Source: Bacteroidales bacterium KHT7
GTDB lineage: Bacteria > Bacteroidota > Bacteroidia > Bacteroidales > Bacteroidaceae
Length of the DNA stretch: 64,000 nt
Assembly (NCBI GenBank): GCA_900102385.1
Contig: FNBQ01000003.1
Location: 120,531-184,530, forward strand
Direction: 5' to 3'
This document shows, piece after piece, positions 26,155-34,358 of this stretch (position 1 is its first letter; every line of letters begins with the position of its first letter). The notes under the pieces were generated by a model that did not search any database, was not told where the DNA came from, and saw only the letters and a list, made by a program, of their open reading frames with translations. The position numbers and the translations under genes are program-made.

Positions 26155-27099
26155 TTACGGAATTACGAAACTTATCTCGTCGTGCTTTACGCTTACATCG
26201 ACATACGAACCTGCCGGAACTTTCTCGAGAAGTCCGTCGATACTTGCGCGCGTAGTCTTCAGAATCTGCGCCTTCACTCTTCGTGTTCGGTAAGCCTTCA
26301 CTTTCTTGTTGTTCAAAAAACGGCCAATAAAAAGTTGGAATAGCAAGTTAGGAAACTGCAACAACGAGGGATTGAAGAGCAGCGACACGTCGAGCATTCC
26401 GTTATAAGGAACGGCACTCCGGGTCTGTCCGTATCCATGGGCATTTCCCACACAAACCGATATGATTCCCGAACGATAGCGGTCTTCGTTTATGTCTATA
26501 TCGAGTTTCAGAACTTCGCGATAGAATATCAATCGCATCAAGTGAATCCAGTAAATTATGTAGTAGATTCCAGTTAACTTCTGTTGTTTTTTAGCCTCGT
26601 TAGTGATGCGCACAACATCCGCACCCAAGCCAAAATTCACGCTATCGAGAAAGAAGCGTTTAATCTTCGTGCCGTCGGGCTGCTTGCATTGGAACACACC
26701 CACATCGACCTTGCGCACCCGTCCGCACAAAATGGCATCTACCGCCATCTCAAAGTCATCGTAGTCGTATCCCCAAAAAGATGCAAAATCGTTTCCGACA
26801 CCATTCGGGATAACCGCCAGTCTGATATTAGAGCGCAATTCAGACGGACATTTCATTATTCCGTTTATGGCATCGTTAAGCGCGCTGTCGCCGCCAATAA
26901 CGACGATAATGCGATAGCCATTGTTTACGAGCATGGCAGACAGGCGTTCAACCGAGCCGTAAGATTCGGAATGAACATAGTCAAAATGCACGTTACGCTC
27001 TTCCAAATACGAGCGTATGTCATCCCATCGGCTCTGTCTGCCGATGAGTTTCTTTCGGGGACAGTAAATAACGCCCCATCTGTCCAACTCTACCCCCAT
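26155..27099 (-). CDS. Diacylglycerol kinase-family lipid kinase
   Basis: 314 residues from the ATG at 27099 (MGVELDRWGVIYCP), which overlaps the end of miaA by 10 bases. It has the DAGK catalytic fold: IIVVIGGDSALNDAING at 65-80, AVIPNGVGNDFASFWG, and a C-terminal beta domain ending DGLLEKVPAGSYVDVSV. It should phosphorylate diacylglycerol or a related lipid at the inner membrane with ATP. The nucleotide motif reads GGDSALND where YegS/DgkB types have GGDGTxNE, a change at two usually conserved positions. The substrate is uncertain. Transcribed after miaA, likely in the same operon. Confidence 0.85.
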   Translation of the reverse strand: MGVELDRWGVIYCPRKKLIGRQSRWDDIRSYLEERNVHFDYVHSESYGSVERLSAMLVNNGYRIIVVIGGDSALNDAINGIMKCPSELRSNIRLAVIPNGVGNDFASFWGYDYDDFEMAVDAILCGRVRKVDVGVFQCKQPDGTKIKRFFLDSVNFGLGADVVRITNEAKKQQKLTGIYYIIYWIHLMRLIFYREVLKLDIDINEDRYRSGIISVCVGNAHGYGQTRSAVPYNGMLDVSLLFNPSLLQFPNLLFQLFIGRFLNNKKVKAYRTRRVKAQILKTTRASIDGLLEKVPAGSYVDVSVKHDEISFVIP

Positions 27100-27998
27100 A
27101 GCCTTTCTTTTATAAAGTTGATTTTCTGTTCCATCGGCCACTCGGCGCGCAGCCATTCAATATGAATGCCGCGACGTTCCATTCCGCGGAACCACGTCAT
27201 CTGTCTTTTTGCAAACTGATGTATTGCCGTTTCGAGCAGACGCACCATCTCGTCGTACTTCAACTCGCCCACCACATACTGCGTCAGGAACTTGTATTCC
27301 AATCCGTAGTAAATCAAGTCTTCGGGCTTTATACCGCTGTCGAGCAAGCGTTTCACCTCATCAACCATACCCTCGTCGAGGCGCGCATGAAGCCTTTTCG
27401 TAATCTTCTCCCTACGCAGTTCGCGGTCTATATCAACACCTATTACCAACGACTTAATCTGCGGAAAATCACGTTCCTCAACCGGGCATTGCTTGTAGTA
27501 TTCCTCAATCTCGATGGCACGTATTGCACGCTTTACCGAATCCACATCGGTTGTGTTATGAAGAGTCTTGTACTGCTTCAGCCGTTCCGTCAGACTTTCT
27601 ATCGACTCACCAGCCAGAGCGTTTCGCAGCTCCGGGTTTTCAGGAACAGGAATCAGACGATAGCCTCTCAACACCGATTCGAGATACATTCCCGTTCCGC
27701 CGCAGAGCACAGGCATCACGCCGCGCGAGGTTATATCCTCGTACGCCTTCAGAAAATCGCGCTGATACTCAAAAACGTTATACTTGTATCCGGCAGGCAC
27801 GATATCAATAAGATGATAAGGAATCTGCTTGCCGTCAACAACATAGTCGGCAAGGTCCTTACCCGTGCCAATATCCATGCAACGGTATATCTGACGGCTA
27901 TCGGCGCTGATAATCTCAGCAGCAAGTTCTGCAGCAAGTTTGGCAGCCAAGGCTGTTTTTCCCGATGCGGTAGGTCCAAGAATAGTAATCATATCCAT
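27090..27998 (-). CDS. miaA: tRNA dimethylallyltransferase MiaA
   Basis: 302 residues; transfers dimethylallyl to A37 of tRNAs reading UNN codons. It has the P-loop GPTASGKT (8-15), SADSRQIYRCMDIGTGK with the catalytic Asp, GGTGMYLESVLRGY, and the C-terminal RQMTWFRG motif. The start is MDMITILG at 27998 or the second Met at 27992. A perfect promoter (TTTG at 28034-28031, 20-base spacer, TATTTTTG at 28010-28003) puts the transcript start next to 27999, so the mRNA looks leaderless or nearly so. The other A37 enzyme in the window is MtaB. Confidence 0.94.
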   Translation of the reverse strand: MDMITILGPTASGKTALAAKLAAELAAEIISADSRQIYRCMDIGTGKDLADYVVDGKQIPYHLIDIVPAGYKYNVFEYQRDFLKAYEDITSRGVMPVLCGGTGMYLESVLRGYRLIPVPENPELRNALAGESIESLTERLKQYKTLHNTTDVDSVKRAIRAIEIEEYYKQCPVEERDFPQIKSLVIGVDIDRELRREKITKRLHARLDEGMVDEVKRLLDSGIKPEDLIYYGLEYKFLTQYVVGELKYDEMVRLLETAIHQFAKRQMTWFRGMERRGIHIEWLRAEWPMEQKINFIKERLWG

Positions 27999-28002
27999 AG
28001 CG

Positions 28003-28034
28003 CAAAAATAATTTTTTTTTAGCGCCCTTGCAAA
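28003..28034 (-). promoter_or_regulatory. Promoter of miaA giving an almost leaderless mRNA
   Basis: TTTG (28034-28031), N20, TATTTTTG (28010-28003) on the minus strand. The predicted +1 (about 27999) falls against the ATG at 27998. Confidence 0.75.
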
Positions 28035-28126
28035 CAAATAAGATTTCTTTTAATCAAGAAACATTATTTTTCGGAATAAGCCTCACCTGAAGAAGTAAAA
28101 AAAGTAAGAGATGCCCAGAAGGAATA

Positions 28127-28157
28127 AAAAACTGCCCCTTCCCGAAGGAAAGAGCAG
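28127..28157 (-). terminator. Terminator of gap
   Basis: On the minus strand CTGCTCTTTCC pairs with GGAAGGGGCAG around a TTCG tetraloop and is followed by a T run. It lies 30-60 bases beyond the gap stop codon. Confidence 0.88.
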
Positions 28158-28188
28158 CCTGTATATAGAATCAAAAGATTCGGAATTA

Positions 28189-29217
28189 TTAACCAAGTTC
28201 TGCGAAGTACTTGATAGTACGAACCATCTGAGAAGTATAAGAGTTCTCGTTGTCGTACCAAGAAACAACCTGTACCTGGAATGTCTCGTCGTCGATCTTA
28301 GATACCATAGTCTGAGTTGCGTCGAAAAGTGAACCGAACTTCATACCGATGATATCAGAAGAAACGATCTGATCCTCAGTGTAACCGAAAGACTCGTTAG
28401 AAGCAGCCTTCATTGCAGCGTTGATACCCTCAACAGTTACGTCCTTACCCTTAACAACAGCTACAAGGATAGTAGTAGAACCTGTTGGAGTTGGAACGCG
28501 CTGTGCAGAACCGATAAGCTTACCGTTCAACTCAGGGATTACAAGACCGATAGCCTTAGCAGCACCAGTTGAGTTAGGAACGATGTTGCAAGCAGCAGCA
28601 CGAGAACGGCGAAGATCGCCCTTACGCTGAGGACCATCAAGTGGCATCTGGTCGCCAGTATAAGCGTGGATAGTAGACATGATACCGCTCTGGATAGCAG
28701 CGTACTTGTTCAAAGCGTCAGCCATAGGAGCCAAGCAGTTTGTAGTACAAGAAGCAGCTGAGATAACCTTGTCAGCAGCAGTCAAAGTCTTGTGGTTAGT
28801 ATTGAAAACGACAGTAGGAAGATCGTTACCAGCAGGAGCTGAGATAACTACCTTCTTTGCACCTGCAGCGAGGTGAGCAGAAGCCTTCTCCTTAGAAGTG
28901 TAGAAACCAGTACACTCAAGAACTACGTCTACCTTATTAGCAGCCCATGGACAGTTAGCAGCGTCCTTCTCAGCAGAGATCTTGATCTCCTTACCATCAA
29001 CGATGATAGAATTCTCTGTTGCCTCTACAGTGTGCTTACCCTCACCGAACTTGCCAGCGAAACCACCCTGAGCAGTATCATACTTCAAAAGGTGAGCCAA
29101 CATCTTAGGGCTTGTCAAGTCGTTGATAGCAACAACCTCATAACCTTCTGCCTCAAACATCTGACGGAAAGCCAGACGACCAATACGGCCGAAACCGTTA
29201 ATAGCTACATTTACCAT
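28189..29217 (-). CDS. gap: Glyceraldehyde-3-phosphate dehydrogenase
   Basis: A 342-residue glycolytic enzyme oxidising glyceraldehyde-3-phosphate with NAD+ and phosphate. It has the NAD-binding [11 protein letters not shown] start, the catalytic Cys157 in SAASCTTNC, the ATQKTVDGP-equivalent region in [10 protein letters not shown], and a C-terminal [14 protein letters not shown] motif. An Asp at position 33 in the INDL segment favours NAD. Codon choice is narrow (e.g. repeated GTT, AAC, AAG, GAA), as expected for a very highly expressed gene. Its mRNA may start at the promoter upstream of the small lipoprotein gene (29319-29408), because no consensus promoter was seen between the two. Confidence 0.97.
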   Translation of the reverse strand: MVNVAINGFGRIGRLAFRQMFEAEGYEVVAINDLTSPKMLAHLLKYDTAQGGFAGKFGEGKHTVEATENSIIVDGKEIKISAEKDAANCPWAANKVDVVLECTGFYTSKEKASAHLAAGAKKVVISAPAGNDLPTVVFNTNHKTLTAADKVISAASCTTNCLAPMADALNKYAAIQSGIMSTIHAYTGDQMPLDGPQRKGDLRRSRAAACNIVPNSTGAAKAIGLVIPELNGKLIGSAQRVPTPTGSTTILVAVVKGKDVTVEGINAAMKAASNESFGYTEDQIVSSDIIGMKFGSLFDATQTMVSKIDDETFQVQVVSWYDNENSYTSQMVRTIKYFAELG

Positions 29218-29318
29218 GTTATTTAATTTTTTGTTTTATAATTGATATAAAAAAGTTTTTTTCTCAATTTCCTAAGAGAATACTTACAATGCTGCAAGAT
29301 TCCCCATCCGTGATAGAA

Positions 29319-29408
29319 CTATCCACAATTGCAATAGTGCGTGGTACTGCATGATGCAATCAGAACAACTATTGCAAGAAACATACCTATATAGAAGAAT
29401 GTTTTCAT
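29319..29408 (-). CDS. 29-residue lipoprotein encoded in the gap leader
   Basis: A complete short ORF: ATG at 29408, then KTFFYIGMFLAIVVLIASC, STTHYCNCG and a TAG at 29321-29319. It has a Lys-positive start, a hydrophobic core, a good SPII lipobox (IASC, Cys20) and a mature part of only ten residues with three cysteines (CSTTHYCNCG). The promoter TTG-N18-TATTTTTG lies 24-52 bases upstream. A weak hairpin-plus-T-run follows at about 29250-29275, before gap. It may be an entericidin-like tiny lipoprotein or a leader peptide of gap; the role is unknown. Confidence 0.65.
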   Translation of the reverse strand: MKTFFYIGMFLAIVVLIASCSTTHYCNCG

Positions 29409-29431
29409 CTGTATCCCAGTTTTATCGATAG

Positions 29432-29460
29432 CAAAAATACAAAATCTTTATTTTTTACAA
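29432..29460 (-). promoter_or_regulatory. Promoter of the 29-residue lipoprotein gene, possibly also of gap
   Basis: TTG (29460-29458), an 18-base spacer and TATTTTTG (29439-29432) on the minus strand. The predicted start is about 29428, 20 bases before the ATG at 29408. Confidence 0.7.
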
Positions 29461-29574
29461 TGCTTTTAACGTTTAAAAATATAATAAAATTATGTTTTAC
29501 ATCTATTTTTTTTGCTAAAAATGCGACTTTTGCTTTCTTCACTTTACATTTTGAGCACAAATTGCAAAACGGAG

Positions 29575-29606
29575 TTTGCAAAAGCAATAAATATGTTTTA
29601 TATTTG
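29575..29606 (+). promoter_or_regulatory. Promoter of the TTD14-like gene
   Basis: TTTG (29575-29578), N20, TATATTTG (29599-29606): an exact consensus match. The predicted start is near 29610. Confidence 0.8.
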
Positions 29607-29647
29607 CCACCGACAACAGAATAATGTCAGTCCTAACAAACGAAAAA

Positions 29648-30742
29648 ATGAACAACATTAAGAAAATCGTACTTACTGGAGGACCCTGCGCAGGAAAAAC
29701 CTCAGCATTAGTCAAAGTGATTGAGCACTTCTCGAGCCTCGGCTACAAGGTGTTCACCATTCCCGAAGTGCCTACGATGTTTACGCAGGCCGGAATGAAC
29801 TACCTTACAAAGAACAAAGATTTTTTCTACGAAGGTGAGAAGGCGACTCTTGAGATACAGATTGACCTTGAAGACAAGTTCATGAAGATGGCACAGACTT
29901 GCACAGAGCCTTGCGTGGTGGTTTGCGACCGCGGCGCGATGGACATTTCGGCATACATGACTCCCGAGACTTGGAACAAGATAACATCTGCCGTAGGCAC
30001 ATCGACCGAGGAGCTGAAAAACCGCTACGACGCCGTTCTTCATCTTGTTTCGGCTGCCGACGGAGCCGAGCAGTTCTACACGACAGCCAACAACGCCCAG
30101 CGATACGAGAAGGCTGACGAAGCGGGCTTGCAGATTGCGCGCGACCTCGACAAGAAGGTGATAAACGCATGGAGCGGACATCCGCACTTGCGCGTGATTA
30201 ACAACGGCGAGGACTTCGACCGCAAGCTGAACCGCGTGATTAAGGAGATAAGCAACGTTCTGGAGTTGCCTCAGAGCATTGAGGAGGAGCGCAAATACAT
30301 AGTGCAGCTTACCGACGAAATTCCAAGCTATATCGAGAGCGACATCACCCAGCTTTATCTGGTTGCCGACCCGGGCTGCGAGATTCGTCTGCGCCGCCGC
30401 ACTTGGAACGGAAACTCAATAAACGTCCACACAACGAAGAAGACCGTTTCGCCAACCGAGGAAATCGTTATCGAGCGTCAGGTTGAGGACACGCTCTACG
30501 AGTCTCTGCTTCAGCAGGCCGACCCTTACCGCCGTCCAATTCACAAGAACAGAAAGAGTTTCATCTGGAAAGGTCAGTTCTTCGAACTTGACACATACCT
30601 TAAACCAGTTGGCAATCTTATGATTCTCGAAACCAAGGGAATAGCGCGCCACGAAGATGTTAAGTTTCCACCTTTTATAAAGGTTATCGAGGACATCACG
30701 GGCAACCGCAAATATTACAATTACAACATTGCGCTGAAATAG
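29648..30742 (+). CDS. AAA_28 NTPase with CYTH-like C-terminal domain (TTD14-like)
   Basis: 364 residues from the ATG at 29648 (MNNIKKIVLTGG); an in-frame ATG at 29624 would leave a leader of only about 14 bases. The N-terminal P-loop domain (about 1-190) has Walker A GGPCAGKT (11-18) and VVCDRGAMD as Walker B. The C-terminal half (about 210-360) has ERKYIVQL, EIRLRRRTWNG and DTYLKP, the EXEXK-type tunnel pattern of CYTH phosphohydrolases. This order matches the eukaryotic 'TRPL translocation defect 14' family, whose fly member binds GTP and phosphatidic acid. The bacterial role is unknown. No signal peptide; apparently monocistronic and convergent with the next gene. Confidence 0.8.
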   Translation: MNNIKKIVLTGGPCAGKTSALVKVIEHFSSLGYKVFTIPEVPTMFTQAGMNYLTKNKDFFYEGEKATLEIQIDLEDKFMKMAQTCTEPCVVVCDRGAMDISAYMTPETWNKITSAVGTSTEELKNRYDAVLHLVSAADGAEQFYTTANNAQRYEKADEAGLQIARDLDKKVINAWSGHPHLRVINNGEDFDRKLNRVIKEISNVLELPQSIEEERKYIVQLTDEIPSYIESDITQLYLVADPGCEIRLRRRTWNGNSINVHTTKKTVSPTEEIVIERQVEDTLYESLLQQADPYRRPIHKNRKSFIWKGQFFELDTYLKPVGNLMILETKGIARHEDVKFPPFIKVIEDITGNRKYYNYNIALK

Positions 30743-30751
30743 CAGAAGAAC

Positions 30752-32224
30752 CTATTTATTCTTCTGCAAATTCAGTTCAACATATTGCAGGTCGGCAACG
30801 GCTTCCTTATCGTCGGGCAAGAAATTAAGAAGTCTGCCAAGCGTTTTCTTAGCATCCTTGAAATGGAGATGATCCATCTGGCAATGGGCAAGACTGCGCA
30901 ACAAAAAAAGGTAGAATTCTTTTTCTTTCAGGTTTGAGAAACTTGAGCGATAGCCAATTTCCTCATACCTCTCGCTCAAGAACGGAAGAGCCATTACCGA
31001 CCTGTTGTTTACAAGCCAGTCGATATAGGCTTTTTCGTATTCAAGATTTCCTGCGCCGTTGCACCAATAAGCCTGCGCAATATACTGATAGGCATATTGT
31101 TGCTGCCGGTTGCGCACATATTCGCTGCCTATCTGCGAGCAAGCCTCAATTATTTCTGTCTGGAAGATTTTCTCAAGGCTGTCGGCTTTCTGCTCGCTCG
31201 CCATTACCGCATTCTTCAGTTTTTCGTTTACCTTGTTGCGATACTTAACCAGTCCTTCCGTCTTGCTCGGAATACGCTCGATGGCATTGTCTATCAGGTT
31301 TCGAGCTTCGAGATAGCGGCGACGGTTAATAAGATGCTGGCAAGCCTTTACCGTAAAGAATACGGCATCGTCCTTCTCCTCATTACTGAGGAAATCCTTT
31401 TCGAGGATATTATTGGCATAGGTCGTTGCCGCGCCTATTATTCGCAGGTCCTTGGCAAACTCGTAGACTTGCAGCTTGTTCTTGGCTTTCATGAAGCCGT
31501 CGTCATCATCGGCAGCAATCGGAACGCTTATGTCGGCATAATACACAGCCCTTTGCGGAATGTTGAGGGCGTTGCAGCAGCCTATCACGTTGTCAACCGA
31601 CTTGCGGAACATTGCCAGTTCCTTCTCTGTCGGATTTCCACCGTAGTAGAGAAAATCCTCGAACCATCTGACTATTATCATGTTTGCCGCAAGCGAGTAG
31701 TACGGATATTCGCCAATCGCCGAATTTGCCACGGCATAACATTTCTGCAAGTCTTTCGTAAAAATCTCGCAGGTGTCTGACAATTCCGTAACCTCGTATT
31801 TCAGCGGCAGGACAAAGCGGTAGATGCTGTCGGTCAGGCTCTTGCCAACGCGTTGCATTTTGTTGCGAAGAGCCTCGCTGATGCAGACGCTCACGTTTCG
31901 CACATTCTGCTCGTCCTTAAACGGCTCTACCCCAACAACAATCTTGTCGCCGTCGTAGCAGACCTCGACATCGAATTTATCTTTCTTGCAATCAGTCAGT
32001 TTTAGATTTCTGATTTCATTCTTTGCAGAAACCGTGCGTTCAACCTTTCCGCCAACAACAAATCTAACCTCGCTAATTTTATCGACATTTACTGGATAAA
32101 ACTGCGAGAGCATCCAATCAAGCTTATAGGCATTCTGTGCCGGCTGAGCCATTGCCGCAAAACTTGCAAAAAGCAGCAGAACGGCAACGGCAAGCCTGTG
32201 CGTTATTTTTTCGGAGTTCCCCAT
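30752..32224 (-). CDS. Secreted helical-repeat protein of unknown function
   Basis: 490 residues with a signal peptide (cleavage after AAMAQ). A beta-rich N-terminal part (30-150) precedes a long alpha-helical region (160-480) with TPR-like pairs, e.g. RYLEARNLIDNAIERIP, QYAYQYIAQAYWCNGAG and HFKDAKKTLGRLLNFLPDDKEAV. I recognise no family. It is probably periplasmic and may act as a binding scaffold. Its start overlaps the end of the upstream GH43 gene by 22 bases, so it is translated from the same mRNA and probably works with the GH43 and jelly-roll proteins encoded before it. Confidence 0.75.
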   Translation of the reverse strand: MGNSEKITHRLAVAVLLLFASFAAMAQPAQNAYKLDWMLSQFYPVNVDKISEVRFVVGGKVERTVSAKNEIRNLKLTDCKKDKFDVEVCYDGDKIVVGVEPFKDEQNVRNVSVCISEALRNKMQRVGKSLTDSIYRFVLPLKYEVTELSDTCEIFTKDLQKCYAVANSAIGEYPYYSLAANMIIVRWFEDFLYYGGNPTEKELAMFRKSVDNVIGCCNALNIPQRAVYYADISVPIAADDDDGFMKAKNKLQVYEFAKDLRIIGAATTYANNILEKDFLSNEEKDDAVFFTVKACQHLINRRRYLEARNLIDNAIERIPSKTEGLVKYRNKVNEKLKNAVMASEQKADSLEKIFQTEIIEACSQIGSEYVRNRQQQYAYQYIAQAYWCNGAGNLEYEKAYIDWLVNNRSVMALPFLSERYEEIGYRSSFSNLKEKEFYLFLLRSLAHCQMDHLHFKDAKKTLGRLLNFLPDDKEAVADLQYVELNLQKNK

Positions 32225-33252
32225 TTTTCAAGTTTCTTATACTCTTTTTTGGTAAGTCGCATGAACGAGCCATGCTGCGGATGAGCCACTCCCTTTATAT
32301 CCTGAGGGTCGCTGAAGTTTGTAAGGTATTTGTCTGCCTTGCATATGCGATAATGCTTTGGGCGGTCGCTATACTGAATGTAGGCAACGCGCCATCCCTC
32401 CTCGCCTACGATTTGGAACGCGCTTGCACCCTCGCATTTCTTCTTACCCTCGAAGTTTACGAAATCGCGTGCGTCAGGCTCTGGCCATGGACCAGTAAGC
32501 GATTTAGACTTTGTCTGGAAGATGCCGGGCTGTCCGCCTTCCTTCTTTATGAGCATGTGATACATTCCGTCGCTCTCAAGATAGTTGATGTCGGCATCAA
32601 TTGTGGCATATCCCCAGTCGAAGAGAACGCGAGGCTTTGTTATCTTTGTGAACGACTTGTCGGCATACGAGTATACCATACGGTCGTACTTGTCGTTCTC
32701 GTTAAAACTCCAGATTGAGTAGTAGATAAGATATCCTCCCTTGTCGCCGTTCTTCCACACATAGTCAGGGTCCCAGAAAATCTGAGGAGCCCACACGCGG
32801 TTTATCTTGCTCCAATCGTCGATGACATCAGGACTTTCGGGGTCGCAGAAAATCTCGTTGCCCTTGCGGAAGTCGAACGTCGTGCTTGTCCAGTTTATCA
32901 GGTCGTCGCTTTTCAGCAAGTTTATTCCGTAGTTGTACCACGTTTTCGACTTACGGTTGCACATATCGGTCGTAACCATCAGGTAGCCCTTTGCGCCATC
33001 GCTTCGGCGGCAGATGTAGGCATCGCGTGCTCCACCTTCAATCTTACTTGTCACCTCGGGATCCATAACCGCCTTGCCCTCAAGCAAATCAGTATAGTTA
33101 AGTCCGTCGCGCGAGATGGCATAAGCCGTCCATTCACCATTGCCAGCCATGTGGCAGTACAAATATCCATAATCACCCTTCTGCACGTTTTGTGCAAAAC
33201 CCATTGTGTTTGCAGCGAACATAATCGCCGCTGCCGTCATTCTAAAATTCAT
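32203..33252 (-). CDS. GH43-type glycosidase, secreted
   Basis: 349 residues: signal peptide (to about residue 20) and a five-bladed beta-propeller of the GH43 type. The candidate catalytic triad is Asp in GGARDAYI (general base), Asp in TIDADINYL (pKa modulator) and Glu in KCEGASAF (acid). GH43 enzymes are arabinofuranosidases and xylosidases; the substrate is not determinable. A distant paralog lies at 41631-42689. It is in an operon with a tandem jelly-roll protein (upstream, 21-base gap) and a helical protein (downstream, 22-base overlap). No SusC/SusD pair is nearby, so this is not a full PUL. Confidence 0.82.
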   Translation of the reverse strand: MNFRMTAAAIMFAANTMGFAQNVQKGDYGYLYCHMAGNGEWTAYAISRDGLNYTDLLEGKAVMDPEVTSKIEGGARDAYICRRSDGAKGYLMVTTDMCNRKSKTWYNYGINLLKSDDLINWTSTTFDFRKGNEIFCDPESPDVIDDWSKINRVWAPQIFWDPDYVWKNGDKGGYLIYYSIWSFNENDKYDRMVYSYADKSFTKITKPRVLFDWGYATIDADINYLESDGMYHMLIKKEGGQPGIFQTKSKSLTGPWPEPDARDFVNFEGKKKCEGASAFQIVGEEGWRVAYIQYSDRPKHYRICKADKYLTNFSDPQDIKGVAHPQHGSFMRLTKKEYKKLEKWGTPKK

Positions 33253-33273
33253 ATCAACAGTTATAGTTTTTTT

Positions 33274-34104
33274 TTAATCATCATACATTACCGTTCCGCC
33301 GTCCTTGCGCACCTTGCGCTTTAGCGGAGCGCCTTTCTTGTCGAGCATGTGAACCGCTGTTATTATCAAGCCAATGCCGCTTATCACCAGTCCGTTTTCG
33401 CCGTCCTTGCCTATCAGCCTGTTATAGATTGACGAATTGACCGGAAAATCGATATGTCCCGATTTCTGTAATCTGATAGGTTCTTCCTGAAAGCCGTACC
33501 AATCCCAGTCGCTGCCGATGTAGTAAGTACGCAACGCGCCAATCTCGTTGTGCTTCCCGGTCAGCTGATAGGAAATTCGCATGATGCCGCCCGGGCGCGC
33601 ATCGGAGAGGTCGAACAGGAAGCACGGAACGTGAACATAGTCATGCCACGAAACAAGGTTTGCCTTTCCGAACCAGATAGCATCGGCACACTCCTGCTTG
33701 TTGCTGTATTCAGACGAATAGGTGTCAATTGACGTTACCGTGCACTCGCATCCCTGAAGCACCAATCCGTACTGGCGCATTGCCGTGATGATGTCGGAGG
33801 TTACGACAAAATCCACCCTGTCGCCAATCACCTCTTTGTTGAGATAGAACGACACGAGCATAGGCCAGTTCGTTGTCGCCGCCTTTAGTACGAGTTGCGG
33901 ATTTTTCTCCTGCGGAGCCACATCGCACACCTTAACGCTTATGACATCGCCAAACGTAAGATTCTTGAAAGCCCCGCTGAACAGCATTATCTTCTCGCTC
34001 CAGTTTAAGGCGATTCTGCCGTTCCACACATTAGTAGACTTTACAGGTAACGAAGCAAATAATGCCTGAATCGATACTATTAGTATTATACAAATTCGTT
34101 TCAT
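33274..34104 (-). CDS. Secreted protein with two carbohydrate-binding-like jelly rolls
   Basis: 276 residues from the ATG at 34104 (MKRICIILIVS), 18 bases after the predicted start of a TATATTTG promoter (34136-34129). A signal peptide is followed by two similar modules. Module one, about 25-130, begins NVWNGRIALNWSEKI and ends MRQYGLVLQGCECTVTSID. Module two, about 140-255, begins AIWFGKANLVSWHDYV and ends ENGLVISGIGLIITAVH. The start (x-W-x-G) and end (GL-x-[LI]-x-G-x5-[TI]) patterns match short beta-sandwich modules I recall in Bacteroidales surface and glycan-degrading proteins. No catalytic residues seen; a sugar-binding partner of the GH43 is a reasonable inference. Confidence 0.75.
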   Translation of the reverse strand: MKRICIILIVSIQALFASLPVKSTNVWNGRIALNWSEKIMLFSGAFKNLTFGDVISVKVCDVAPQEKNPQLVLKAATTNWPMLVSFYLNKEVIGDRVDFVVTSDIITAMRQYGLVLQGCECTVTSIDTYSSEYSNKQECADAIWFGKANLVSWHDYVHVPCFLFDLSDARPGGIMRISYQLTGKHNEIGALRTYYIGSDWDWYGFQEEPIRLQKSGHIDFPVNSSIYNRLIGKDGENGLVISGIGLIITAVHMLDKKGAPLKRKVRKDGGTVMYDD

Positions 34105-34294
34105 CTGATAAAAGGCTATTGTTCGGCGCAAATATAAAAATATTTTTCGTAAAGTAAAAACACTTTATAATGTGAACATCAGACCGATGGCAAAATCTGA
34201 TTGTTTTTTCACAAAAAACGGATGTATTTTGATTGTATTTTCGCATTGCCCCAGCAGCATTATAGGAGAAATCCGCTTAAAATAGGGAAAATTA

Positions 34295-34326
34295 TTTGGT
34301 TTCTGTACAAAACTAAACTATCTTTG
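34295..34326 (+). promoter_or_regulatory. Promoter of the OmpA-family lipoprotein gene
   Basis: TTTG (34295-34298), N20, TATCTTTG (34319-34326): an exact consensus match giving a leader of about 30 bases. Confidence 0.82.
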
Positions 34327-34358
34327 CCGCCGCAAACAAACAAAAATTTAGAGGAAAA

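Noticed and set aside
30742..30767. Hairpin GCAGAAGAA/TTCTTCTGC at the convergent stops as a terminator
   Set aside because: The stem is perfect but there is no T run on either strand, so it was not called.
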